Part shown: positions 1 through 10,513 of the stretch, in pieces
Numbering within the stretch: the first letter of the stretch is position 1
How the letters are laid out: each line of letters begins with the position of its first letter
NCBI GenBank assembly: GCA_035551935.1
Contig: DASZMJ010000411.1
Span: 1-57,275, forward strand
Length of the DNA stretch: 57,275 nucleotides
From: DASZMJ01 sp035551935
GTDB taxonomy: Bacteria; Planctomycetota; Planctomycetia; Isosphaerales; Isosphaeraceae
Direction of reading: 5' to 3'
The notes under the pieces: generated by a model
Told to the model about the DNA's origin: nothing
What the model saw: the letters and a program-made list of their open reading frames with translations, nothing else
Database searches by the model: none
Program-made: the position numbers and the translations under genes

Positions 1-13
1 CCGGCCGCGACCG

Positions 14-683
14 CCCCCTCCTTGTGAACGAAAGCGGATCGGGGCCCCGGCCCTTCGGTTCGTTCCGCGCCGGCGCCTGGCGTCGTCCAGGTTCCTCCAG
101 GGCCCCCAGGATGCCGTTGGGTTCGTTCGGTCGCGGGCGAAGTGGCTTTGTTTCGCGCCGGCGCAGGCTGCCGACAGACCTTGCCTCGTCTTCCCAGGCC
201 CCCGTGGGTTCGTTCGGCGCGCGTCCTGGCTTCGTTCCGCGCCGGGGTTCAAGGCCGCCGAACTCCCCTCAAGGGCTTCCCAATCCCCCCAAGTTTGGGT
301 TCGTTTTGCAGGAAACGGCGTCGGGCGCGCCGTCGGTTCGTTCCGCGCCGGGTCGAACACGAAGTGGCTTCGTTTCGCGCGGCGCCGGTGGCCAGGGGAT
401 CGGCCTCGAACCGGAGAGGGATCGCCGTGGCGAGCAGGTCGCGATCTCGGAATCGATCGGGCACTCGGCGCCCTCGCGACGTCGGTCGCCATTGTGAGCG
501 CAGGTGCACGGTGGGTTCGTTCGGCGCCGGGCGATCGCGGCGGCGTTGGCTTCGGCATCATCGGCGGACCGATCCCCGTCTCGACCCCAGGAAGCCCACG
601 CGGGGCGCGCAACGCCCCCCTCCCGCGCGTGGCTTTCCACCCCCTCTTAGTTGGAAATGCGGCCCGAAACCGGCGGACTTTTT
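14..683. repeat. Multi-core interspersed repeat element A
   Basis: This non-coding block is built from about nine copies of a degenerate core, TTCGTTYSGCGCC on the plus strand, usually preceded by GTGGG, CGG or AGTGGC. Cores begin near 57, 119, 142, 207, 230, 296, 335, 365 and 510. It opens with CTCCTTGTGAACGAAAGC near 18 and closes with GTTGGAAATGCGG and GGCGGACTTTTT ending near 683. The same opening, core types and closing module recur in the same order at 32108-33151 (element B). Long open frames exist on both strands but have no ribosome binding site, domain or conserved frame between the copies, so I treat them as spurious. Confidence 0.75.
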
Positions 684-755
684 CCCAGGATTCCGGCCGT
701 GTCGCCGCCGGATGGGAGGTGTGGGAGGCCCTCGCTGGCGCTTCGGGTTAGGGCG

Positions 756-834
756 GGCTGGGTGGCTGGGTCCGCAGGCCCCGGCGTGCGGCCGACGCCA
801 GCCGACCGGGGCCTGCGGACCCAGCCACCCAGCC
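756..834. repeat. Perfect inverted repeat, 29-bp arms
   Basis: The arms are 756-784 and 806-834 and pair perfectly around a 21-nt loop. The left arm begins GGCTGGGTGGCTGGG. It lies in non-coding DNA just after element A. It has no T-run, so it looks more like a REP/BIME-type interspersed palindrome than a simple terminator. Confidence 0.8.
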
Positions 835-964
835 GCCGAATCGGGCTTGCCCGTCGAATCGGCCGGTTTGCCCGCCAAATCGGATAGGGGGGTAGTGTCC
901 TAGTTTGCGGATTTTTTCGGTGGACAGCGGTATAGGAATTGCGGGGGGTTTTCAGGAGGATTGT

Positions 965-1402
965 TTATATTATTATCAACGGTCTTGCTTGTTTAAATTT
1001 TATAATTCGAAAGTTTTCGATTAGATGTAATATACATTCATTATTTTCTAGAATATTACATGTTCCAGTTGTTATAATTTCATGTGTATTCATATTTCTC
1101 CTGTGATGCGAGTCGTGTGCTACGTAAATCCATCCATCGATTGGTTGGGTGCCCTTCGGTGCTTCTAAGCCGATCCTAAGAAAATCGAAGGTTTCAATGT
1201 GGCCGGGTTCCCACGTGATAGGTCCGCTTGTGAAATGTGGATTTAGTAAAATTAGATCATGATCTAATTCGAGGTTAATCGTCCCCCGGACTCCGTCACG
1301 TGCGAGTTCAGGGAAACGCGGGGCAATGAGTTTCAGTTGCCTCGTGAATGTGTCGTGGCCGGCATTGCGACCCTTTTTTACGATTCCTGTGACCTTATAC
1401 AT
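965..1402 (-). CDS. AT-rich orphan protein, function unknown
   Basis: This 145-residue protein has clearly AT-rich codons, while every neighbour is very GC-rich. That is a strong sign of recent transfer. It is soluble-looking, with no signal peptide or membrane segment. A central stretch, GTINLELDHDLIL at residues 41-53, faintly recalls the GTLN-type motif of CTP-dependent riboflavin kinases (DUF120). The resemblance is too weak to name a function. The ATG at 1402 has an AGGA about 10 nt upstream. The gene sits 99 bp beyond the 3' end of a tRNA, a common landing site for integrative elements, but no integrase is visible. Confidence 0.6.
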   Translation of the reverse strand: MYKVTGIVKKGRNAGHDTFTRQLKLIAPRFPELARDGVRGTINLELDHDLILLNPHFTSGPITWEPGHIETFDFLRIGLEAPKGTQPIDGWIYVAHDSHHRRNMNTHEIITTGTCNILENNECILHLIENFRIIKFKQARPLIII

Positions 1403-1501
1403 GAACGAAACATCCTATGATTATCGCGGGCGGGTGGCAGGCGTTGCTGGCGCAACCCCGGTCCCCGGCCGCGCGAGGTTCGGCGCGGGTCCGCCGGGGA
1501 G

Positions 1502-1574
1502 TCCTCCCGGCGGGATTCGAACCCGCGACCACTCGCTTATAAGGCGAGCGCTCTGACCGCTGAGCTACGGGAGG
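1502..1574 (-). tRNA. tRNA-Ile, anticodon UAU
   Basis: The minus strand folds as a complete cloverleaf. It has a 7-bp acceptor stem (CCTCCCG with CGGGAGG), a D arm GCTC/GAGC, an anticodon stem CTCGC/GCGAG, a 5-nt variable loop and a T arm GCGGG-TTCGAAT-CCCGC. The anticodon loop CTTATAA gives anticodon TAT, which reads AUA isoleucine codons. The discriminator is A and no CCA is encoded. Most bacteria read AUA with a lysidine-modified CAU tRNA, so a UAU tRNA is less common. Confidence 0.93.
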
Positions 1575-1919
1575 GGGGGTGATGATCGCGGCCTATGTCG
1601 CCGATCACCTCGGCATCGCGTCGCATCGCGGCCACCCTCATGAACGCGCGACAGCACAATGGGGATCGGCGTAGCATCGCACGCCCGAGCGAACCCCGCA
1701 AGCGGATTCCTGGGCCCGCCGCCTGACTCTTGTCCCGCTGGCTCGGATCGTGCCGATCGAGACCGACCTCCAGGGCGATCGGCCCGCCCCGCGGGCGGCT
1801 TCCGGAGTGGAACGCTCGCCGGCCGCCGCACCGGGGGGGAAGGCGGAATCGAGGTGGGCCGGTTCGTCGGTCCTCAACGCGATGTCCGTCGCCGCCACGT
1901 TCTCGGTAAGGTGGCCTCG
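1575..1919. other. Gene-free stretch between tRNA and GT87 gene
   Basis: I see no supportable gene here. Overlapping open frames on both strands lack domains and ribosome binding sites. The stretch probably contains decayed coding DNA downstream of the oxidoreductase fragment at 1925-2009. Confidence 0.5.
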
Positions 1920-1924
1920 CCGCT

Positions 1925-2009
1925 TCATGCCGGGGATCAGGCCCCGACGGCTGATCCGTGCGCAGCCGAGGATGCCCCAGCGGATCTCCCCCGAAGTCGA
2001 TGCGGCCAT
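1925..2009 (-). pseudogene. N-terminal remnant of a Gfo/Idh/MocA oxidoreductase
   Basis: From an ATG at 2009 (GGACGGG upstream) the minus strand reads MAAS..., then IRWGILGCARISRRGLIPGM. This is the typical N-terminal Rossmann signature of Gfo/Idh/MocA dehydrogenases (GxLG-x-ARI). About 30 residues on, the similarity stops and the frame continues as low-complexity sequence, so only the start of the gene survives. It overlaps, in another frame, the C-terminal codons of the GT87 gene. That suggests a deletion fused the two loci and gave the GT87 protein its odd tail. Confidence 0.5.
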
Positions 2010-3217
2010 CCGCCCGTCCCCCGTCGCGGCCGCGCGATCGCGAAGGCCAGGGCGAGCGCCGTCGGCGACCACGCGAAGGCGACATCGTAGCACTTCGCCA
2101 CATTGACCGCGACCATCCCCGCGGCCGTCGCCGACAGGATCGCCGCGACGAGCCCCTTGCGCCACGTCGGGCCCGACCCCGGCCGGGCCAGCCACGCGAC
2201 GACGGCGAGGTAGGGGATCAAGAGCACGACCTGATCGAAGCACCAGCCGTAGGCGGCCGTCGGCACCGAGACGAGCACGACCGGCCCGAGCCAGGTCCGC
2301 CAGTCGATCGCGGGCCGGCGGACGACCAGCCAGGCGAGCGTCACCAGTTCCACCACCATCGGCAAGGCGATCTGGATGCGGGCGTTGGAGGGATCGATGA
2401 GCAGTCGCAGGACCGCGGCGAGCGTCGGCGGCATGTAGTGCAAGGGGGGGTGGGCGAGCACGGCGCGATAGCCGAGGAGGGCCCTCGGCCAGCAGGCGGC
2501 CAGCAGGGCCACGCTCGGCCCGAGCACCGTCGCCACCCCCGCCGCGAACCGCCAGCGCCGGCCGGCGAGAATCCAGTAAAACGCGACGACCCAGACGAGA
2601 TGGACGACGTGCGGCTTAACCGTCGTCAACGCCAGGAATGCCCCCGCCACGGCGTCTTTACCTCGTGGCGCGGCCCACGCGAAGCCGACCAGGCCGGCCA
2701 CGAGCAAGGTGCTCACCTGCCCCATGTGGAGCAGGAACAGGACCGGCACGAACGCCGCCGTGGCGCCCCAGGCGATCGCCACCGTTCGCCCGGCGTCCGG
2801 GCCGGCGCAATCGCGCCAGGACAGGGTGGCGCAGGCGAGTACGAGCGACAGCGAGACGGCCAGCCACGTCGCCGCCGCGGGCAGGAAGGGGAGTTCCGCC
2901 AGCGGGACGAGCCAGACGAGCAGCCACGGGGGGTTCCAGACGGCGACCGTGACCGGCTCGGTCCAGCCTTGCGAGCGCTCGACGCAGTCGAGGGCCGCCA
3001 GGTCGTACGGATCACCTCCGTCCAGGAGGAGCCGGCCGGCGCTCCAGTAGGCGATCAGGTCATTCGTCCCCGGCGAGCCGACGCGGTACGAGGGCCAGGA
3101 CCGTGCCAACGGGATGGCCAACACGACCGTGGCCAGGGCCATCACGGGGAGCGTCCACGAGGCCCGACGTCGTCCGGGGACGACGGTCGGGGGCGGCGGC
3201 TTCGGTTCGAGTTCCAT
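1937..3217 (-). CDS. GT87 (DUF2029)-like membrane glycosyltransferase
   Basis: This 426-residue polytopic membrane protein has about ten hydrophobic segments. Its N-terminal loop NDLIAYWSAGRLLLDGGDPYD is the hallmark of GT87/DUF2029 polyprenol-phosphate-sugar-dependent glycosyltransferases. WNPPW follows soon after. Such enzymes move a lipid-linked sugar onto a glycan at the outer face of the cytoplasmic membrane; the acceptor cannot be told. The ATG at 3217 has GAGGGG 8 nt upstream and is preferred over an earlier in-frame ATG. The last 30 residues are Arg/Ala/Ser-rich and overlap the oxidoreductase remnant, so the natural C-terminus may be altered. Confidence 0.75.
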   Translation of the reverse strand: MELEPKPPPPTVVPGRRRASWTLPVMALATVVLAIPLARSWPSYRVGSPGTNDLIAYWSAGRLLLDGGDPYDLAALDCVERSQGWTEPVTVAVWNPPWLLVWLVPLAELPFLPAAATWLAVSLSLVLACATLSWRDCAGPDAGRTVAIAWGATAAFVPVLFLLHMGQVSTLLVAGLVGFAWAAPRGKDAVAGAFLALTTVKPHVVHLVWVVAFYWILAGRRWRFAAGVATVLGPSVALLAACWPRALLGYRAVLAHPPLHYMPPTLAAVLRLLIDPSNARIQIALPMVVELVTLAWLVVRRPAIDWRTWLGPVVLVSVPTAAYGWCFDQVVLLIPYLAVVAWLARPGSGPTWRKGLVAAILSATAAGMVAVNVAKCYDVAFAWSPTALALAFAIARPRRGTGGWPHRLRGRSAGASSAAHGSAVGA

Positions 3218-3283
3218 CGACGCGGCCCCTCGGTGCGCGGGGCTCCTGCCGCGTCGCACCGGGGGAAGTCTAGGACGCGACGA

Positions 3284-5806
<2,523 letters not shown>

Positions 5807-5981
5807 GTGTGGATATTCAATCGCCTTTGTGGATGTGTTCAGGGACCGCGGCCTGGTCGTCCCGGCGACCCTTAGCATTCTCGGCCAAGGGCCATCGCGA
5901 CGGAAGGGGCTACCCCCGCCGTCGGGGCCGATTGCCCGGCCCGTTCCCGGAAGCATAGGACGGGTCGCGGGTTCGGGCTCC

Positions 5982-6278
5982 TCAGTCGAGGTGGGCCGCC
6001 AGGAAGTTGCGGACCCGCTGGCGCTGCGCCGGGGAGAGGTCACCGTCGATCGTCAGGCGGACCGTCCGACCCCGACCGAGCGTGCCCCGGACCGTGATCG
6101 GCCCTTCGGCGGCGAGGTCGTGGTCGAAGAAGGACCGGATGCCGCCGACCTTGCTCGCCGGCACCCGGCCCCGGACCGTCGTCGCCGCGCCGGGCCGATA
6201 CCAGATCGCGAAGCCGTCAGGCCCCGTCGGCGGCCAGTCGGCGAAGAAGCGGCCGATCGCGTCGCCCAGGGACCTCAC
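5982..6278 (-). CDS. Small protein coupled to the M50 protease
   Basis: This 98-residue soluble protein begins with a GTG whose last two bases are shared with the TGA stop of the M50 gene (GTGA overlap, 6275-6278), so translation is probably coupled. It has a beta-rich middle and a C-terminal basic helix, DGDLSPAQRQRVRNFLAAHL. I recognise no family. The upstream ATG of the same open frame (near 6737) is rejected because it would lie entirely antiphase within the M50 gene. The tight coupling suggests a partner or regulator of the protease, but this is inference. Confidence 0.65.
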   Translation of the reverse strand: MRSLGDAIGRFFADWPPTGPDGFAIWYRPGAATTVRGRVPASKVGGIRSFFDHDLAAEGPITVRGTLGRGRTVRLTIDGDLSPAQRQRVRNFLAAHLD

Positions 6279-6982
6279 CGCCGCCACCAGTCGGCGTCGT
6301 CGTCGAGGCCGTAACGAGACGCCTCGTGGATGTTCTGCAACTGCATGAAGTTCATGAATGCGAAGAAGCCGAAGAAGATCGTGTAGAACATGTCCCTGAG
6401 CCGCGTCGCCGCGAGCACCGCCAGCAATGCGGCCAGGAGCATCGAGATGATGTGCGCCCACCGCGCCCCGCTGCGGCGGCTGAACATCGAGAGGATCACC
6501 AACGTCAACTGGCCGCCGTCCATCGGCCAGATCGGCAGCAGGTTGAAGATCGCCCAGAACAGGCTGATGATGATCAGGTCCCACCAGATCCGACCGCCGA
6601 TCGGGCCGAGCTCGGGCATCCCTAGCGCCCGCCAGCCGTAGAAGAGCCCCGCCGCCAGCAGGAGCTGGATGCCTGGGCCCGCGGCGAGGACCGTCACGCG
6701 CTGCCAGGGCGTCTGGCGCTCGGCCTCGGAATAGCAAAGGCCGCCCATCCCGTAGAGCGTGATCGACGCCGAGTAGCCGAACGCCCGCGCCGTCAGGCCG
6801 TGGCCGTACTCGTGCACGAGGATCGAGATGAAGGCGCAGAGTACGAAGAGGAGGATGTCGCGAAGGTCGGTCGACTCGCGCAGGAACGCCGTGATCAGCC
6901 AGAAGAACGGGTGGACTCGGACCGGGATGCCCAGGGCCCGGAACCGGAGGTCATAGGGGGTCGGCGACGGCGATCCGAGCAT
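6275..6982 (-). CDS. Site-2 protease family (M50) membrane metalloprotease
   Basis: This 235-residue polytopic protein has the zinc motif HEYGH in an early transmembrane helix (about residue 57) and the second metal-binding motif NLLPIWPMDGG. Together these define intramembrane M50 proteases, which cleave membrane-anchored substrates such as anti-sigma factors. There is no PDZ or CBS domain, so it belongs to the short form. The ATG at 6982 has AGGTG 5 nt upstream; an earlier ATG at 7030 is less well placed. It overlaps the following small gene by 4 bp. Confidence 0.88.
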   Translation of the reverse strand: MLGSPSPTPYDLRFRALGIPVRVHPFFWLITAFLRESTDLRDILLFVLCAFISILVHEYGHGLTARAFGYSASITLYGMGGLCYSEAERQTPWQRVTVLAAGPGIQLLLAAGLFYGWRALGMPELGPIGGRIWWDLIIISLFWAIFNLLPIWPMDGGQLTLVILSMFSRRSGARWAHIISMLLAALLAVLAATRLRDMFYTIFFGFFAFMNFMQLQNIHEASRYGLDDDADWWRR

Positions 6983-7175
6983 GGCGGCACCTTTGCGACG
7001 AGGGTCGGCGGCCCGTCCCGCCTGCTCCATCCCTCTACATTAAGGCCCCGCGGCCCTCCCGGACAAGGCGCAAGCGCACCGGCCGATTGGCCTTGAACGC
7101 CGCGGCGGTCCGGCACATGCTGGCGATCGTCGGGCCGGTCGGGGCGCGGCGAGGACGCCGGTGGAGGGCGGGACG

Positions 7176-7874
7176 ATGTCGGGGATCGCGGCCCAGGTCG
7201 AGCGCGACGGGTTCCTCGTCGTCGCCGGGGTGATCGGGGCGGCCGAGGCCGACGAGCTGATTTCGGCCCTCGACCGCGCCGGGGCCGACCCGGCGGCGCG
7301 GGCGCGGAGGGGCGGTGTGTACGCGATCCGCGACCTGCTCCGGGTCGTGCCCGAGGTCCGCGCCCTGGCGGCCTCGGCGGCGGTGCGCGGGCTGGTCGTG
7401 CCGGTCCTGGGGCCGGGGGCGTTCGCCGTCCGCGGCCTCCTGTTCGACAAGACCGAAGGGGCGAACTGGAACGTCCCCTGGCACCGCGACGAGACGATCG
7501 CCGTCCGCGACCGCAGGGAGCTGCCCGGCTTCGGCCCCTGGACGACCAAGGTGGGCGTGTCGCACGTCCGGCCCCCCCGGCCGATCCTCGAGCGGATGTT
7601 GACCGTCCGCCTGCACCTCGACGACTGCGGCCCCGACAACGGCCCGCTCCGCGTCCTGCCCGGCTCGCACGTCGGCGCCCGGGGATTCGAACCGGCCGAT
7701 CGCTGCCGGGCCGTGACCTGCCCCGTACCGCGGGGCGGGGCCCTGGTCATGCGGCCGTTGATCCTCCACGCCTCCTCCGAGTCGCGGCGGCCCGACCACC
7801 GCCGCGTGATCCACCTCGAGTTCGCCGCCGAGCCGCTCCCCGGCGGCCTCGACTGGCTCGACGCCTGCGCCTGA
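7176..7874 (+). CDS. Phytanoyl-CoA dioxygenase (PhyH) family protein
   Basis: This 232-residue protein is an Fe(II)/2-oxoglutarate-dependent oxygenase. The facial triad can be seen as His103 and Asp105 (WHRDE) and a distal His198 (ILHAS), with a 2-oxoglutarate-binding Arg near 209-210. The substrate is unknown; the family hydroxylates lipids, amino acids and small natural products. The GTG at 7161 falls inside the GGAGGG ribosome binding site, so the ATG at 7176 is the start. It stands alone on the plus strand ahead of dapF, with a 46-bp gap that would allow cotranscription. Confidence 0.85.
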   Translation: MSGIAAQVERDGFLVVAGVIGAAEADELISALDRAGADPAARARRGGVYAIRDLLRVVPEVRALAASAAVRGLVVPVLGPGAFAVRGLLFDKTEGANWNVPWHRDETIAVRDRRELPGFGPWTTKVGVSHVRPPRPILERMLTVRLHLDDCGPDNGPLRVLPGSHVGARGFEPADRCRAVTCPVPRGGALVMRPLILHASSESRRPDHRRVIHLEFAAEPLPGGLDWLDACA

Positions 7875-7920
7875 CCGATCGTTCGCCTCCACTCGTTCCA
7901 ACGACCGCCGCGAGGGGCCG

Positions 7921-8757
7921 ATGAAGTTCACCAAGATGCACGGGATCGGCAATGATTATGTCTACGTCAACACCTTCGACCAGCCCGCGCCGGCCGACCC
8001 GGCGGCGCTGGCGCGGGCGATCAGCGACCGGCACACGGGCGTCGGCGGCGACGGCCTGATCCTGATCGGCCCTTCGGAGCGGGCCGACGCGCGGATGCGG
8101 ATGTTCAACGCCGACGGGTCGGAGTCGGAGATGTGCGGTAACGGCGTGCGCTGCGTCGCCAAGTACATCCACGACCACGGCATCGCCCCGAAGGGCCGCG
8201 TCGCCGTCGAGACCGGCCGGGGCGTGCTGACGCTCGATCTGGAGGTCGTCGGCGGCCTTGCCCGTCGCGTCCGCGTCGACATGGGCCCGCCGATCCTCCG
8301 GGCCGCCGCGATCCCGACGACCCTCCCCGGCGACCCGCCGATCGACGTCGAGCTGGACGTCGCCGGCACGCGCTTGCGGCTCACCGCCGTCTCGATGGGC
8401 AACCCGCACGCGGTCGCTTTCGTGACCGATGTCGATCGCTTCCCCGTCGAGGCCGTCGGCCCGATCCTGGAGCGGCACCCGGCCTTCCCGCGGCGGGTCA
8501 ACGCGCACTTCGTCGAGGTCATCGCTCGCGGCGAGGTCCGGATGCGGACGTGGGAGCGCGGCTCGGGGATCACGCTCGCCTGCGGCACCGGCGCCTGCGC
8601 CGTCTGCGTCGCGGGCGTGCTCACCGGCCGGACCGATCGCCGCCTGCTCGCCCACCTCCCCGGCGGCGACCTCGAGCTCGACTGGCCCGCCGCCGACTCC
8701 TCCGTCTTCATGACCGGCCCGGCCGTCGAGGTCTTCTCGGGAGAATGGCCTGGGTGA
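7921..8757 (+). CDS. dapF: Diaminopimelate epimerase
   Basis: DapF interconverts LL- and meso-2,6-diaminopimelate, the last step before lysine and the source of meso-DAP for peptidoglycan. The 278 residues are normal for the family. The two catalytic cysteines are present: Cys72 in the MCGNGVRC motif and Cys221 in ACGTGAC. The N-terminus FTKMHGIGNDY is canonical. GAGGGG lies a few bases ahead of the ATG. The gene supports a meso-DAP cell wall in this organism. Confidence 0.97.
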   Translation: MKFTKMHGIGNDYVYVNTFDQPAPADPAALARAISDRHTGVGGDGLILIGPSERADARMRMFNADGSESEMCGNGVRCVAKYIHDHGIAPKGRVAVETGRGVLTLDLEVVGGLARRVRVDMGPPILRAAAIPTTLPGDPPIDVELDVAGTRLRLTAVSMGNPHAVAFVTDVDRFPVEAVGPILERHPAFPRRVNAHFVEVIARGEVRMRTWERGSGITLACGTGACAVCVAGVLTGRTDRRLLAHLPGGDLELDWPAADSSVFMTGPAVEVFSGEWPG

Positions 8758-8800
8758 GGTACAATGCGCGGGGGGCCGTACCGCGAAGGGGGCGATTCCG

Positions 8801-9646
8801 ATGAGCACCGTACGCAGGACGACGCACGAGCCGCCCGCCGAGCCCGCCGACGACCCGTTCCGCTACGGTTGGCGGTACGTCAAAGTCACGCGGCCCGACG
8901 GCACGATTGACCTCGATCAAGTGCCCCTGACCCTGGAGGACATCCTCCACCCCGAGGAGGAAGACTTCCGAGTGCATACCGACGGCCATGCCAACGATTG
9001 TATGTACTTGAAGGAAGTCTTCCTCGCGCGACTCGCCGGCGACCCGACGGCCGTGGTGCTCTCGGATTGCCGGGTGGATTGGGGCGTGCCGGGGCTCCGG
9101 CCGCACGGGCCGGATGTGGCCGTCTTCTTCGGCGTCGGCCGCCGGCGCGACTGGGGGACGTTCTACGTCGCCCGCGAAGGAGCACGGCCCGTGCTCGTCG
9201 TCGAGGTCACGTCGCCCGAGACGCGGAGTACCGACGTCGTCACCAAGGTCGAACATTACTTCCGGGCCGGCGTGCCCTTCTACGTCATCGTCGACGCACG
9301 CGAAGACGACGGGATGCGCCGGCTCAGGCTGATCGGCTATCGCCGCGGCCGGCGCAAGTTCGCCCGCATGAAGCCGGACGACCGCGGCCGACTCTGGCTC
9401 GAGCCGTTGCGGCTCTGGCTGGCGATCGCCCCCTGTCCCACCGGCGAACGCGCCGCGTGCCACGACGGCGACACCGGCGCCGAGATCGGCGACTACACCT
9501 CCATCAGCCGCGCCCGCGCCGAGGCCGAGGCCCGCGCCGAGGCCGAGGCCCGCCGCGCCGAGGCCGAGGCCCGTCGGGCGGCGGAGGCGGAGGACCGGAT
9601 CAAGGAGTTGGAAGCCGAGTTGCGGCGGCTCCGCGGAGAGGCGTAA
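8801..9646 (+). CDS. Uma2 family (DUF820) putative nuclease-fold protein
   Basis: This 281-residue protein belongs to the Uma2/DUF820 group, a PD-(D/E)XK nuclease fold that is greatly expanded in planctomycetes and cyanobacteria and whose role is not established. Candidate active-site residues are the Asp of GPDVAVFF and the Glu of VVEVTSPETR, followed by KVEHYFRAGVPFYVIVD. The last 60 residues form a repetitive Ala/Glu/Arg coiled coil made of repeated AEAEAR units. AAGGGGG precedes the ATG. It starts 43 bp after dapF. Confidence 0.85.
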   Translation: MSTVRRTTHEPPAEPADDPFRYGWRYVKVTRPDGTIDLDQVPLTLEDILHPEEEDFRVHTDGHANDCMYLKEVFLARLAGDPTAVVLSDCRVDWGVPGLRPHGPDVAVFFGVGRRRDWGTFYVAREGARPVLVVEVTSPETRSTDVVTKVEHYFRAGVPFYVIVDAREDDGMRRLRLIGYRRGRRKFARMKPDDRGRLWLEPLRLWLAIAPCPTGERAACHDGDTGAEIGDYTSISRARAEAEARAEAEARRAEAEARRAAEAEDRIKELEAELRRLRGEA

Positions 9647-9772
9647 GGGCCGTCGCGGATGCCCCCGATTCGTCTGGCCGGGAGGATCGGTCTTTCGTAG
9701 GCTTGGGGCGGCGTCTCGCCGACGGATCGCCCCGGGACGGGGCGGCGGCCGGTCGACAGGGAGGTCGGGCCG

Positions 9773-10438
9773 ATGAAGATCGAGCATCCGCTCTTGGTGC
9801 GGGGGGTGGGGTTCGCGGGGGCCTGGATGGTCCGGCGTCTGGTGGGCACGACGCGGTTCCACTTCCGCTACGCCGACCCGGCGGTCGACCCGGCGGTGGC
9901 GCGGCGGACAGGGCGGAGGTATATTTATGCCTTTTTTCATGAGGTCATGCTCTTCCCGGCCTATTACTGGGCCTGGCCGGAGATGCAGATCCTCATCAGC
10001 GACCACCGCGACGGCGAGCTGATCACGCAGGTCGTGAGCCGATTGGGGTTCGGGGTGGTCCGGGGGTCGACGACGCGGGGCGGGGCGCGGGCGTTGCGCG
10101 AGATGGAGCAGCGAGTCGAGCGGGGGCACCTCTGCGTCACGCCCGACGGTCCGAAGGGGCCGCGGCGGCACGTGCATCAAGGGCTGGCTTACCTGTCGAG
10201 CCGCACCGGCCTGCCGATCGTCGGCGCCGGCATGGCCTTCCGCTCCCCGTGGCGCGCGAGGAGCTGGGACCGCTTCGCCGTCCCCCGGCCCTTCCGCGCC
10301 GCCGCGTGCGTCGTCCCGCCGCCGGTGCTCGTCCCCCCGGACTCCGACCGCGACACGATCGAGGCCTGCCGGCTCGAGGTCGAGCGCCGGATGCAGGCCG
10401 CCACCGCCGAGGCCGAGGCGTGGGTCGAGCACCTCTGA
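9773..10438 (+). CDS. DUF374 lysophospholipid acyltransferase-like protein
   Basis: This 221-residue protein has the DUF374 pattern of the LPLAT superfamily. FFHE at 54-57 is the catalytic His region, SDHRDGELI follows, then GSTTRGGARAL and TPDGPKGP at 123-130. Such proteins are thought to acylate lipid A precursors or other lipids at the inner face of the membrane. There is one weak N-terminal hydrophobic stretch. GGAGG sits 10 nt upstream of the ATG. The gene ends directly at a palindrome (10441-10509) that separates it from the convergent ABC exporter. Confidence 0.85.
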   Translation: MKIEHPLLVRGVGFAGAWMVRRLVGTTRFHFRYADPAVDPAVARRTGRRYIYAFFHEVMLFPAYYWAWPEMQILISDHRDGELITQVVSRLGFGVVRGSTTRGGARALREMEQRVERGHLCVTPDGPKGPRRHVHQGLAYLSSRTGLPIVGAGMAFRSPWRARSWDRFAVPRPFRAAACVVPPPVLVPPDSDRDTIEACRLEVERRMQAATAEAEAWVEHL

Positions 10439-10440
10439 TC

Positions 10441-10509
10441 GTAGGGTCCGCTATTGCGGACCTCTTCCTATCAACGAATGAAGAAGAAGTCCGTGATCGT
10501 GGACCCTAC
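10441..10509. repeat. Imperfect palindrome between convergent genes
   Basis: The arms 10441-10467 and 10483-10509 begin GTAGGGTCC and end GGACCCTAC, with a handful of mismatches in the middle. The unit is related to the perfect palindrome at 29409-29483. Placed between two convergent stops, it may act as a bidirectional terminator. Confidence 0.7.
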
Positions 10510-10513
10510 ATAC

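Noticed and set aside
14..683. CRISPR array
   Set aside because: The core repeats are degenerate and unevenly spaced, and no cas gene is in the window.
24..903. Long open frames over element A (up to 253 codons)
   Set aside because: They exist on both strands, have no ribosome binding site or domain, and follow the repeated cores; they are by-products of high GC content.
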